Of a stretch of DNA of 64,000 bases, positions 11,445 to 23,700 are shown one piece after another. A program made the position numbers and the translations under genes. Position 1 is the first letter of the stretch. Every line of letters begins with the position of its first letter. The stretch comes from Desmodesmus armatus (taxonomy: Eukaryota > Chlorophyta > Chlorophyceae > Sphaeropleales > Scenedesmaceae): positions 1 to 64,000 of the forward strand of contig VIIQ02000638.1 in the NCBI GenBank assembly GCA_007449985.2, given 5' to 3'. The notes under the pieces were generated by a model. The model had not been told where the DNA came from and made no database searches. It saw only the letters and a list, made by a program, of their open reading frames with translations.

Positions 11445-11488
<44 letters not shown>

Positions 11489-11635
11489 AGGGTGTGGCGC
11501 TCCTTGAAGTGGCAAATGACCCACCGCCAGCGCCTCTTGGGGTATCGGAAGCGCCCAAAGTAGGGCTGGGCAGGCGCCCAAAACCGGTCCCAGGGTTGGC
11601 AGCTAGCTGCTGCAGTTGCTGCAGCAGGCCCTGCG

Positions 11636-11676
<41 letters not shown>

Positions 11677-11820
11677 TGCAGGTACTGCGCATCTGCGCGC
11701 CCCATGCCAGCCCCGTCACTGCTGTTGCTGCTGGCAGCAGCGGCAGCGGCAGCAGCAGTGGTAGGGCCACGGTAAGCAGGGATGCCAGGGAATGCAGAGC
11801 TAGCCGCACCCATACCCCAG

Positions 11821-11824
<4 letters not shown>

Positions 11825-11896
<72 letters not shown>
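11825..11896. repeat. (CTG)n tract, ~24 units
   Basis: This is the longest near-perfect trinucleotide run in the AT-hook gene. It reads as CAG (polyGln) on the coding minus strand. Confidence 0.9.
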
Positions 11897-11900
<4 letters not shown>

Positions 11901-12887
11901 AAACTGGTGGTGAGGTGGTATTGGAGGCTGCAGTTGTTCCTGCGGTTGCAGTCCATGCAGCCCACCAGTAGGAAGCAGGGAGGGTAGTGCAAGGCGCTGC
12001 TGCTGCTGCTGCTGCTGCTGTTGCTGCTGCTGTTGGGGCCTTGCGTTGGGTGGCAGCAGCAACGCGCCCCGCGGCCCTGTCGGTAATACCTGCGGCTGCT
12101 GCTGCTGGTAGTACTGCTGCTGCTGCTGGTGGTGGTACTGCTGCTGTTGCTGCTGCAGCTGCTGGTGGTGGTGGTGCTGCTGCTGCTGTTGCTGCGTGTG
12201 AGTGGGCTCTGTTTGCTGCGGCAGGTTTGGCCCTATGTCAAAGTCTATCATCACATTCCTCACCATCAAGCTCACATCCCTGATAGCCTGCCTACCCACA
12301 ACACTCAACACACGGCGTGGTGGCCCGTACTGCTGCTGCTGCTGGGGCTGCTGTGTTGAGGAGAACCTGCCTGCTGCTTCTGCCACTGCCGAGAGTGTTG
12401 GAGCTCCCAAACCTGGCTCAAGTAGACCTGAACCTGGCCCACTGCTGATGCCAGGACTTGACTGCCGTACCCCTGTTGGGCCAGATTAGCCGCGTCTCGG
12501 CAGCCCGTATGGGCCAGGTTGGGTTCTGCCTCCACTGAAGGCTGGCCCAGGTGCAGCAGCAGGACCTGGCCCAGGTGGCGGCCTGTTGAACCGATCGTTG
12601 GACCGGGTAGGACCTGAGGAGGTGGGCCGGATAGCGCCTGAGGAGGTGGGCCGGATAGGGCCTGAAGAGTTGCTGCTTGTCAGCACAGACATGAGGAGGG
12701 CTGGGTCTGGGCCTGTAGGAAAAGGAAGGGCCTCCTCTGCTGCTGCTGTGCTGGTGAAGCTGGTGCTGCTGAGCCAAAAGCTCCAGAAGCAGCGACAACA
12801 TGTTCTGTCATAGCACCAGCAGTACTGCTTGTGCCACCAGTGGAGCCCCCTGTTGCAGCTAGCCCTGCCTGCTGCTGCTGCTGCTGG

Positions 12888-12888
<1 letters not shown>

Positions 12889-12940
<52 letters not shown>
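12889..12940. repeat. (CTG)n tract, ~17 units
   Basis: A trinucleotide run in the second exon of the AT-hook gene, read as polyGln. Other runs in the same exon (for example 13370-13401, 14197-14238, 14298-14330) are phased as GCA and read as polyAla. Confidence 0.9.
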
Positions 12941-12943
<3 letters not shown>

Positions 12944-13361
12944 TATTGAAGGCAGGCCAGCTGCTGGTGACATCCGAGCAGCAGCAGCCCTGTTACCTGC
13001 CATAACACTGCCTGCACCATCACCCCAGCCACCTGCAAGCTGAGCAACACCAACAGACCGCAATGCCGCTGCTGCACCAGCAGCAGCAGCAGCAGTATAG
13101 CTTCCTAACCCCACTGCCTGCCCAAGGCTGATACCTGCTGAACTGGACCTCCCACCATCCTCATCCTCTGCTGCTGCTGCTGCTGCTGCTGTTGCGGTGT
13201 CTCCCGGTACCACCGTGAGAGCAGCAGCGATGTTGCCGCAGGAGCGGTACATCTTAGTCAGCATTGCTCTGCGGTAATTCACTTGAGTTTGGTCCTGGAA
13301 GGACCAACCGCTGACAACAGCCTGAACTGCTGCCTGCATGTTGGTGGGCGGTGGCTGTGGG

Positions 13362-13407
<46 letters not shown>

Positions 13408-14190
13408 TGTGCAAATGCTGGGGCTGTTGGTGCTGCAGGCTGAGTTGAGTTTGGAAAGAAGCCAATGATGGTGGGCGCATGGCACTGCTGCTGCTGAGCC
13501 GCAGCGCCTGCTGCTGCTGCTGCTGCTGATAGTGGAGCAGCACGCTGTGTGGCATCTGAGGTGGCCCAGCAGCAGCAGCAGCAGCGGAAGCCCTAGCCGC
13601 TTCCGCTATAATTGGAGGCTTAGCAAGCAATGCTAGGCCGCCCAAGTCTTCTGACCCCGCACCCATGAGCAGCTGTGGCCTCACACTGCTACTGCTGCTG
13701 ATGGCAGGCACCCTTGCTCCTGCTGCTGGTGTTGCTGGGTCAAGCTGGGTACTAGACGGTGCACCACCTGCTGTTGTACCCCTGCCAGCAGAAGTGCTAG
13801 CAGCAGCACCAGCAGCTGTTAAACCCTGCAGCTGATCCAAAAGTGCCCGCCTGCCTTGCTGTAGCGCATTCACATCGAACCCTGCAATCTGCCCGCTGCT
13901 TAGTGCTGCTGACAGCGCTTGGAACGGCACTGCTGCTGCTGCTGCTGCTGAAGGAGGGCCAGAGGCGTCTGCCAGGCTGTGCGGTACTGCTTCTGCTGCT
14001 GCTGCGGTTGCTGGCGCAGCAGCTGTGGTGCCCTTAGGGCTGGGGGTGTCTTCGTTTTGAGCCATTATGATCTGCAGGAGTTCATTTGCTGCTTCACTGC
14101 TCAACGCGCTTCTGATCCCATACCTCAGCAGCCCACTGCTGGGAGCCACACCCCCACCCGCTGACTGCAAACCTGGGGAGCGTCCTCTTC

Positions 14191-14242
<52 letters not shown>

Positions 14243-14293
14243 GGAGGGTCCCGCCTGACCGAGGTACCCCCTAGCTGGCGGGGGCAGCCCCCC

Positions 14294-14329
<36 letters not shown>

Positions 14330-14512
14330 GGGAGAGGTGCGTGCCTCTGATGCGGCCTGCCTCAGTGAATGCAGCAGGGAGAGGGTCTGCCGCACTTTCT
14401 TGCTGTTCAGCAGCGGCAGTAGGCTACTGAAGGCTGGCAGCAGACTGCTGCTGGCCCCTGCCCCTAGGAGCTGACCTGTTGAAGTCACTGGCTGGCCCAA
14501 GCCACCTGCCCC

Positions 14513-14546
<34 letters not shown>

Positions 14547-17034
14547 GGCATGAGCTGGCAGACTGCTGCTGCTTGCTGCACAAAAGGACTTGCTGTTGTA
14601 AGGTCATCGAGTGGTCTGGTGGGTGCTGTATGTGATGTGCGTGGTGCTGCTGCTGTTGCTGCTGATGTGCTGTCATCACCAAAGCCTGCAGCAGCAGCAG
14701 CAGCAGCAGCAGCCGCGGCTGCTAAGGCTGTTGTAGCAGCAGCGCTGCTAGGGAAGCTTGGCACGGGTGCACCAGCTGGCTGCTGCTGGTGCTGCTGCTC
14801 CTGCTGCTGAGCCATGATAGCTTGCATCCAAGGATGTTCCATGAACGAATCTTTTGTGAGGACACTGGCGCGTGCCCGCACTACCTTGGGCGTAGCGTAC
14901 CCTGCCTCTGCTGCTGCTGCAGCCGACTGAGGGGGTGGGGTGCTGCAGAAAGCAGAACCTCTGATAGTGTTGGGGTGGGGGCCTGACACAGTGATTGGGG
15001 TAACCACCCCTGCTGCTGCTGCTGCTGCTGCTAGTAGGGCTGGGCTTGTGTGCTGGCTGCTGCCACCAGCAGCAGCAGCAGCAGCAGCGGCGGCGGCGGC
15101 TGGTGCTATGTGCAGGGTGGGTGTGTAGTGCTGCATTGCGATGGAGGGTGACTGGGCAGAGTGAAGGTAGGGGCTGCCGGTATTGCTGCTGCTGGCGCGC
15201 TGCACCTGCCCTCGTATCAGCTGTGCTTTGAGTTCTGCTGCCAGATCGGCAACCTCCTCAACAACAGCAGCAGCAGCCACAGGTGTGCTGGTTGTATCAC
15301 CACCCTCATCCAAAGCGGCAGCTGCAGGAGCACCACGAGGGGCGAACCCTGACTGCCCCACCAGCTGTTTTGTGTCAACAACTGCGGGGTCTGCTGCTGC
15401 TTCTGCTGCCGCTGCCGCCATTGTCGCTGCGGCAGCTGTTCTGGGGTAGCTGGGGCAGTGGACCGCTGCGGCAGGAATGCTGAGCCCCGCGCCTGCTGCT
15501 GCTGCTGCTGCTGCTGTTGTTGGTGATGGTGGCTGGCCTGAAGGTGAGCGCTCTTTGAGGGTGGCAGCAGAGCCGAGCAGGGCACCCATCCAGCTGGCCT
15601 TGGGGGACACAGAGAACCTGCATGCAATGGGTGGGGCACACAAGTGCCTGCATTGTGAGTGAAAAGGAGTGAGGAGCTTGCTGGCTGCTACCTACTATCA
15701 AACAGGTAGAAGTCCCTGGACTTGGGGCGACACTGACAACATCAGGCATGGCCTGCAATGCACTACGCATGAAACTGCATGGAGCTTGAGTTGAGTTTGT
15801 GGCTGGGTGAAACCACTCACACTGGCAAAAAGAGAGAATGAGAGAGCGGCCTCATGGGTTGAAAGCCAGTGACGGATGGCAATGCACAGCATGTTCTGTG
15901 TGAGTTGGGATGATGCTGTGCTGGGCTTCCATATTGGCAGAATGAATGCATTTACACATGCTGCGATGTTGAGAGGCCCAGACACCGCTGAACCGCTGTA
16001 AATTGCAGCACTTTGTACCAACTTGGCAGGCTGCCCACTTCGCCAAGGTTTCTAGCACTCAATGCGTGCCGCACTCACCCAAACTTTGTGTTGAACAGGT
16101 CCCCGGTGGAAATGCGCCGCACCACCTCAGACACTGCCCCACCTTCTGCCAGCAGGTCAGCCAGCACACCTGACTCCAGGTCGGTGGACACCCGCCGCCT
16201 CACACCAGCAGCAGCAGCAGCAGCAGCAGCAGTACCACCACCATCAGCAGCAGTGGCAGTGGGGCCGCCCTGCATGCTGTGGCTGCTGGGGCGCCGCGCT
16301 GTTGCGGCAGCAATGGCGGCAGCGGTGGCAGTCTTCCCAGACGCAGCGGCGGCAGCAGCCTCAGCAGCAGCCTGAGTGGCAGTGGGACCGCCCTGCATGC
16401 TCTGGCTGCTGGAGTGGCGGGCTGTTGCGGCAGCAATGGCGGTAGCAGCAGCAGTGACAGTATTTCCAGCTGAAGCGGCGGCAGCAGCCTCAGCAGCTGC
16501 TGCAGCAACAGCGTCGTCAGGGCTGCCTTGGCGAGGCAGAGCAGCTGGTGCATGGGCCGTGCTGGCACCTTGCTCCTGCTGTTGCTGCTGCGGTGGCTGC
16601 TGTGGCTGCAGCTGCTCCTGGCTGCGGACCGCTTGCTGCTGCTGCACAGGTGTGGGCGCCTCTGCATGTGCTGATGCAGGACTCCTTGGGGGTGGTGTGA
16701 TTTTCCGCACCTTTCCTGCAGGTGGGTGTTCAGTCGTGGCTGCTGCTGGGCGCTTCAGGTTGCTGCCGGATGCATGGACCCCTTCCTCATCCTCTTGCTG
16801 TTCTTGGTGCTGATCTGCTGCGTCTTGCATGTCAACCTCAGCTGCTGCTGTTGTTTGGTTTGCTGTGTCCTGCAGATCTGTGGGTGGTGCTGGCAGCTGC
16901 ACAGCCTGCTCATGCTGCTCAGAGCTGCCTGCTGCTGCTTCTGCAGCCCTCAGGCCTTCTGTTTCAGGTGGCGAGGCTGGTAAATGCTGCATGGCCTGCT
17001 GGCTGGGTGTGACACTGTTTCCTAGCAGCTGCAC

Positions 17035-17955
17035 CTGGGGTGGAGGACTGTATGGTTGCTGATCGCTGCTTTGAGCAGGGGTTCATGCGGTGAAGCCAAC
17101 CCTTGGACGCATCTGCAGCAGCAGCAATTGCGGCAGCAGGGGTGTGGACAACCGTTGGAGGGATGCAGCTATGGTGATGCAGACCTTTGCATTGACGTTG
17201 GAAGCTTGCTTGGGAAAGCCCCAGCATCTTGATGCTGGCAGGCATGGCTGGCGGACAATGCAGCTGCAGCAGTTACAACTCCGTCGGTGCTGCATCGTAG
17301 GGATCGTAGGGGGCAACCAGACATAACCTTACCAATGACTTTGGGCCCGATCAGTAATGATGCGACGAAACTGGCCTCTGCGCAGCGCAGGACGAAACTG
17401 GAAAGAAGGTCGACGGGGCAGCCGCGATCGGCGGTTTTGGCAGACTGAAGGATACAACATCCGACGTTTTCTCGATCAATATGCTGAGCGGCTCCATGCA
17501 GCATGCAGCTCGTCACAGCTGAGGTCCAAGGGTTGGCAGTTGCAAAACCGGCACAACACTGTTTTCGACGTCAGATGATACTATCAAAATCCACTCAAAA
17601 CATTACCAATCGACGACATTCTCGTCGTGTGGTGGTGAAAGGCCAGCCTACCACCTTCAGCAGGGACATCCCAGTGGTGTGTCATTGATGAAACACCACT
17701 TGCACACTGCCTGGCATGAGCTGCCCCAGCACTACGTCCGCATTGCGTTACTGTAGCACCCTTGTCATACAGCCACAAACAGTGTCGCCCCATCAAACAA
17801 CGCCAACCCATAGATATAGTCAGACACCCACTCGACCATCCAGCCATTCAGCGTAATCTTCGTCTTCTGTCAGTCACAGTCAAAATGCAGGCCCAACAAC
17901 ACCCATCGCTCTGTCTAGCTACATGTACACCACCACAGCAAACAGCCTCCAATGA
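17035..17955. other. Spacer: 5' side of AT-hook gene and 3' flank of rhodanese gene
   Basis: The N-terminal exon of the AT-hook gene should lie here, because the frame entering at 17034 has no ATG and meets a stop about 50 bases upstream. Several short minus-strand frames are open (for example 17169-17516), but none joins convincingly. I see no other gene. Confidence 0.4.
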
Positions 17956-20060
17956 TCACCAAGAGGAGGGTGGCAACTGCTCCCCCTCCTTCAAGCCCTT
18001 TGCCCAGCGGGCCGAGGTCAAATTGCCTCCCTCATCGTACGACTCTGCCACACCCGGGATGTTCAGGCCGCTTTTGAGGGCCTCCTTGCCAGTGGACACC
18101 CAGCGCCCAGGTGGCGGCCGCCGCTTCCCACTTGGACTCCACACCTGCACCAGCCCCACCACACACGCGCACAAAGCAAACTGTCATGTATCCAACTATT
18201 CAAAACATGCACATTGCAGCGTGTATCACAGTTTGCAACAAGCTGCAGGCAGCAGCGTATCTCGTTTGCAACAACACCTGAACTTGCCCCACCACGCGCA
18301 TACACATGCACATGCACATGCAGCGGATGTTACGGTGTGTCGCAAGGCTGGAGGCAGCAGCATGGCTGTGTCTGGTGGAGTCTGGCTGTCTGGTGGTCAA
18401 CATCAGCCCACAGCCTGCCTGAGCGCAATGTGGCAACCTGCATGCTGCTTTTGCAGGGAATTGAGGCATGGCAAACGTGGTGCAGTCACAAACATGCTCT
18501 TCTCCTTGGCTGACACACAGTGCCTGGCTTTTCTGCATCAGCCATCTGTATCTCTCACATACTCTCTCGCACACGCTCTGCTGAGGGCCTCTGCTGCTCA
18601 CCTCGCCCCAACCTGCATACCCTCCCTCCAAGCGCACTGCGCCCGTATATGCTGCCGCCGCCAGCTGCTGCAGCGCAGAGTCACTCAGGACCCCGCCATC
18701 AGCACACATCTGCAGGAGCACAGCAGCAGAGAGGGAAAGACATGTCACGGTAGTCAGCTGCTGCTGCTGCGTGCTGCTGGGTGACGCGCTTACATGCAGG
18801 GCAGGTACCAGGCTGCAGAATGCATCAGGATAGATCCGTGTTTGTCGCTGCGCAGCACGCTGCACGCTATGCTTTATTGCATTAGCACTGCTGTCACAAC
18901 ACTGCTCCAAGCGCTGCAGCGCCTGCTTTCTGGGCAGTCGCTGCGCAGTATTGCCAAGTGTGCGCTCCACGAGGCGACGCTGTTGCTGGGCTGTTCCTGA
19001 GCTACGCTGCTCAGCTGCCAGATTCCTGCGCTTACCAGGACTGCTGGCACGACTGTGCTTGCCTTAATATTTTCAAGCTTTGCAGGCAACAAAGGAGCCC
19101 TCCAGTTGCTGCCCTAGACTGGTGCTGAACTTGCCTCCCTCCCAAACGAGCAGTCCTCAACCTGTCATATCAGCTGTGCTCGCAGTTCCCAACCTGTGCT
19201 GGCCCTTTTGCATTTGGCCATGCTGCTTGCTGCTGCGGCAACTGCTGCTGGTACAGTAAGCCTCCTCACCACTAGAAGCTTTGCGGCTTTGGACACTTGA
19301 GAAGCAACCTGTTGAGCAGCAGAGTACAGCCAGCCAGTGAGAACAGGTGATCGGAAATGTTGTTGATCTGTAGCGGCCAGCCGCAGGTGGGACGAAGGTG
19401 CTGAAGCAGGGACCCAGGATGCGTGCGCCGAATGTGTGTGCCAATGCAAATTGCTTGCGCAGCACATGTGCACGTTTGCAAGCAAGCGGTGGAAGCAGCC
19501 TGGGCTGCTGGGGGTCAAGCTTAGCATAGCTGATGCTGGTGTTCAAATAGTAGTGGCTCCTCATTGTTCCTGCCGCCCTGCTGCACAGGTTGCTGAGTGT
19601 GACTCCAACTCATGACAGTCTGTGGCAGCTGCAGGCCTTCAAGCTGAAAAGCTGTTGCACCCACTGCTCGAGCAGGATTCCCTAGCCCTTGAGTGCATGT
19701 GTGTGCGTGTGAGCATGTGTGTCGCACCTCATCTAGAAATCGCTGGTTGGGGGAGCCATCATTCAGCAACACAGGAGCATTGATGCTGCACCTGCTGGGC
19801 TTGGTGATATGTCGTTGGTCATAATCTCTGGCTGAGCGCACATCCAGGATCTTGTAACCCTCTCTTTCAATCAGTCGCTTGGCTTCCTCTGCGTTCATGC
19901 TGACTGCTGCACAGCGCGTGAGTCGCTGCTGGAGACAGGGCCTGTTGGGGGTTGGTACTGCAGGTGCAAAAGGCCTGCGACAGGGCAATTCACAAGCACA
20001 GAGGGAAAGGGAAAGGCTGCAACCGTCTGACAAAGTCCATACTTGCCTTGGCCGTGACAT
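17956..20060 (-). CDS. Rhodanese-like domain protein, probably plastid-targeted
   Basis: This encodes a single-domain rhodanese (sulfurtransferase fold) protein of about 235 residues. Exons on the minus strand: 20060-19728, 19113-19036, 18709-18602, 18143/18144-17956; phase is 0 at each junction. The N-terminal ~55 residues are Ser/Arg/Cys-rich, as in plastid transit peptides. The domain begins MNAEEAKRLIEREGYKILDV with DVRSARDYD, continues through VVPAVL, has the catalytic loop as MCADGG with Cys in the active position, and closes with RLEGGYAGW. A basic tail with SGKRRPPPGRW and GLNIPGVAESYDEGG follows and resembles the tails of plant plastid rhodaneses. The loop has an acidic DGG and lacks the basic residues typical of thiosulfate sulfurtransferases, so the substrate is unknown. 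An additional intron in the first exon is possible. A large open frame at 18795-19012 falls in an intron. Confidence 0.75.
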
Positions 20061-20747
20061 GCTCCTCCAACCTTGCTTGCTGACACGCTAGTCTTCTAGG
20101 GTCCTGACCCCACTTCCTGCCTGCCTGCCGCTGGTGGTGGAGGCCATTGTCTAGACACAGGCTGTCGGTGGTGACCAATGTCTAGTCAGGGCCAGAGCAG
20201 ATGCAATTGCATGTATGTGCTTTGGGACGGCTGAGAACACTACACATCACCTGTTTCCAGGCAGCCTGGCTGGAGATGAGGTGAGGGGCTGACATGGCCT
20301 GCACTGCTGCTGCATGTTGGATGTGTACAGAGTTCCCATGGACACCCAAAGTACAAGCGCTTTTAAATGGTATTTTGATGCATCTGCTCACATGGTAAGC
20401 TGCTGGAAACGATGTTGACTCATTGTTGATCCGCCATTGACCCACCCGACAGGTGGGCGGTTCACCCAAGCCCCATCAAGCCTGCTCATGTTCAAAGAAA
20501 CAAACAGAAGCAAATGCTGCAATGCTTTTACAGCTGGCTGACGGCTGAATTTGATCACTGCATTTCAGTCATTGACTTGCGGCAAGGGTCCTCACACAAA
20601 CCTCTTGATGGAGCAGCACAGCCGTTCCTGATGCCATAGACAGCTTAAAGCGAGCTGACAGACACCACATGAAACAGGTGGGAAGCAGGCTTCGGTTGCC
20701 GCAGACCTGACGCATCTGCTGCTGCAGATGCACCTCACGAGCAGCTG
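20061..20747. promoter_or_regulatory. Divergent upstream region, rhodanese (-) and adhesion receptor (+)
   Basis: This 690-bp region lies between two head-to-head genes. I see no coding region and no clear TATA box. It should contain both promoters, and possibly a non-coding first exon of the receptor, whose start at 20748 is only the longest ATG option. Confidence 0.4.
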
Positions 20748-23700
20748 ATGCCCCTGCTTTGTTTGTATGCATGTGCGCAGATATGTGGCCTGCTGCAGGT
20801 GCATGCAGTGCACTGCCTTCTGTTGTTGTGCACCTGCAGCAGTTGGCTGGGCCATGCAGGAGCAGCAGCACCGTGTGCTGAGGGCGATCCAGTGGTCTCC
20901 CCATGTCCATCAGCACTTGCGGCTGCTCAGGCACTTACAGGCAACAATCCCCAGCTCCCAGTTTCCAACGCAGCATTCAGCGGCAAGTGCCAAACTCTTG
21001 CAGAGGGCATGCTGCTGATCACGGACTTTGGCTGTCATTATCTGGCGGCACAGATGCCGCTGGGTGAGTGGGTGCATGCAGGATCCCTGGGCCCAACTGC
21101 TGTGCATGGACCACGAGCCCAACAAACCCAGCGACTGCTGTACGTGCAAGCACAGATCTAGGGTTTGGCTCAGTGGAAACGGGACCAGCTGCAGGTGGCA
21201 TCGAGCAAGCTGTCGGCAGCAAGCTGCCGGTTCCTAAGCAGCAGTGTGCTGCACGTGGTGGCAGTTTGCTATGGTGTTGCAACTGCCCTGCGCAGGCCTC
21301 CACAAACAGCCGAACAGCCCTATACTCGCAGCCTAGCATGCCATGCCATGCCGTGCCATGCCATGCATCTGAGAGCACGTTTGCAGCACATGCAGTGTCT
21401 GAGCAGCTGATTATCAATGCTGCCAGATTGGTGTTGTCCTGGAATCAGCCTGGTGTTTGAATTGATTTTCTGACATTGCCGGCTGTCATGCACAACTAGC
21501 TGTCACTGCCGAGCACACACATGACACAGCAGTAATTACTGATTACTAATTATAATGGGCAGGGGCTGCCCCGTATGTTGCCTCGCTGGAATGTTTGCCG
21601 CAGGTGCTTTGGTCCTAAGCAATGGGGATGCCAGGATCGCTGCCATCACCAGCAACACAGACCCTGAGAAGACACTGGCACATGGCACGGGCAGCAGTGA
21701 TCCAGATCTGGCAGCAGTGTCAGCAGCGTCAGGAGCGGCAGCACAGCTCCTAAAGGATGAAGTGCTCCTGACCTTTGATATCACACCTACAGCCAGTGGA
21801 CCCCTGGCATTCCAATATGTTTTTGGATCCGAGGAAGGTGGGTATCTGCCCTTGAAGCAGGCCTGTCACTATCGTCAGCCAAGCCTTATGCCCGAAATGA
21901 CAGCCAGAAATGCTTGACAGTCAACTGAATGTTCATCCTGCTGCCTTGTTCTATGCAGTATATTCCACAAATTACGCGTACAATGACATCTTTGGCTTCT
22001 TCATTTGGGATTCCACTGGGTCACCTGTCAACGTTGCGGTACTGCCAAACACTACCGACCCTGTCTCCATATTCACAGTGAATGCGCAGCGCAGCACGTA
22101 CTACATCCCAAATAAGTTTGGGTCTGCAACAAAAGCGACAGAACTCAATGGCCTGACCACTTTGCTGAAAACGGCTGACTATCATGTATCTGCTGGGACC
22201 ACTTACCATGTGAAGCTTGGGATAGCCGATGGGTCTGATGATGGTCTTGACTCAGTTGTATGGATCCGTGCTGGATCTGTTCGGTTCAACATCAAGGATT
22301 GTGCAGGAGGATGGGTTCCACACACTTGGGTCCCGTTGCACGGCATGTGCACGGGAGCATGTGAGGGAGGAGAAGGGTTGCTGCCTGAAGTCTACTTTGT
22401 CACTGTCGCAGCGGCAAACGGTAAGATACAAGGACATTTTGTGCATGTGCTGGCCACTGCATGTCGGATGTAGGTCCTTTTAACCCTTTAAGGGCGGGAG
22501 GCCAGTTTACTGCCCATAACTTTGAGAAGCGATTGCCGCTCGCTCAATTGGTGTATAGACAAGCTGAGCATGGATTCTGAAAGCCTATGACATCTGAATT
22601 ACGTTTACAGCGCACGCGTTGTGTGATGCGCACACATGCGTGCGCAATCAGGGACTGACTGCGAGCTGTATGTCAGCAGTAGTGGATGCTGACCCCGGGC
22701 TGCCACAGGACTGCACATCAAGATGGTTTAACATGATGTAATTGTTATAGTACTTATTTCATATGGTTTATGAGTGTCTGGTAGCGGCTGCAGCGGCCTC
22801 TTGTACTGTTTGTGCGTTGCGATCCCTCACACCAGCAGCAGCATACACAGCCGCAGAGCTGCCACCATATGCAGTATAAAACGTTTGGATTACATTACAT
22901 CTTTGGTATGAATGAGTTATGTTATCATCGTCGCTGTCTCCATCGACTTTGGCCTACTTTCGTGCCATGGGTCAGCAGGGGCCCCACGCACCCCTGCAGA
23001 ACAAGGGCCCCAACTATCAGTTTTACAGATAATTGGAACACTGCGTCGCTGTGGTTGGACACTAGACACATGTCCGTAAAAGCTTGACGCTGGCGGCGGG
23101 TGCGAACGGCTGGTAACAAGCCATCACACGCATCCCTTTCTAGATGTTTGACTGGTCAACCATTGGTTGACTTTATCAGACTGGTTTGTGCTCACCGTGC
23201 CCGCGATGAGCCTGGGAGCAGCAGCATGTGGTTACACATCATCTTGTTGACCTCTGCTCCAAGGTTGAACCCAATTGGCCAAGTGCAGCCAAAGTTATTG
23301 CTGTTTCCATTTAAGGGGTCAGGTGGCCAAAAATGTGAGAATAATCCCGCCCTTAAAGGGTTAACATGCTTACCATCCAGTATTGGTGTGGTGCTGTCTT
23401 GAGCGGCACCGGACGGGTGCCCGCTGAAATGAGTTGACCAACATGATGTCTTCTGACGTATTGATATGTTAGTTCAGCTGCACAGTCAAGGCATGAGAGC
23501 TAATGGACGTATATCCACAAGCCGACGTCACAACCCTGCCCCTCCTAGGACTAATGAAGGGGTAGCCGCCAGGTTGATATGGGACGTGTATGGCTGTGTG
23601 CATGCCTGCTGTTCAGGTGGCAATGAGTGCCCATTTGTCAACGGCACCACAAGGCTGTCGACACAATGTGAAAACAATGACCCTTGCCCAGTCAACTGCA

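Larger units (their letters stand above)
10676..17034 (-). pseudogene. Very large Gln/Ala-rich AT-hook nuclear protein gene (frame disrupted)
   Basis: This encodes a predicted DNA-associated regulator of ~1,930 residues made mostly of polyGln, polyAla and Pro/Ser-rich low complexity. Exons read: 17034 (start further upstream not found) to 16079; 15617 to about 12817; about 12712 to the stop TAG at 10676-10678. The first junction is clean in phase (NTKFG|FSVSPKA). Ordered islands include a basic KVRKITPPPRSP, VRRISTGDLF, LTKDSFMEHPWMQAI, QTQVNYRRAMLTKMYRSCG and RQAIRDVSLMVRNVMIDFDI. Near the C-terminus is a canonical AT-hook, PRGRPKGSGGKKRG, but it is split between two frames by one missing base at about 11033-11040. 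A second slip is likely near 11428-11434, and an in-frame TAA lies at 12486-12488. Either the gene is a young pseudogene or the consensus has errors. The islands are unfamiliar to me, so no pathway is assigned. Confidence 0.6.

Noticed and set aside
11825..11896. Regular repeat resembling an array
   Set aside because: It is a simple trinucleotide microsatellite with no spacers, so not CRISPR.
10596..12360. Plus-strand frames rich in polyLeu, polyCys and polyAla opposite the AT-hook gene
   Set aside because: These are shadows of CAG runs; the minus-strand reading has the ordered islands and the AT-hook.
12486..12488. TAA as a reassigned Gln codon (as in some ulvophyte algae)
   Set aside because: TAA and TAG act as natural stops in the TRX z-like and receptor genes, so reassignment is unlikely.
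17762..18784. 340-codon plus-strand open frame
   Set aside because: Overlaps two rhodanese exons that join in phase on the opposite strand; no domain similarity.
18795..19012. Basic open frame between rhodanese exons 2 and 3 (minus strand)
   Set aside because: The flanking exons join in phase 0 without it, and including it would interrupt the rhodanese fold just before the catalytic loop.
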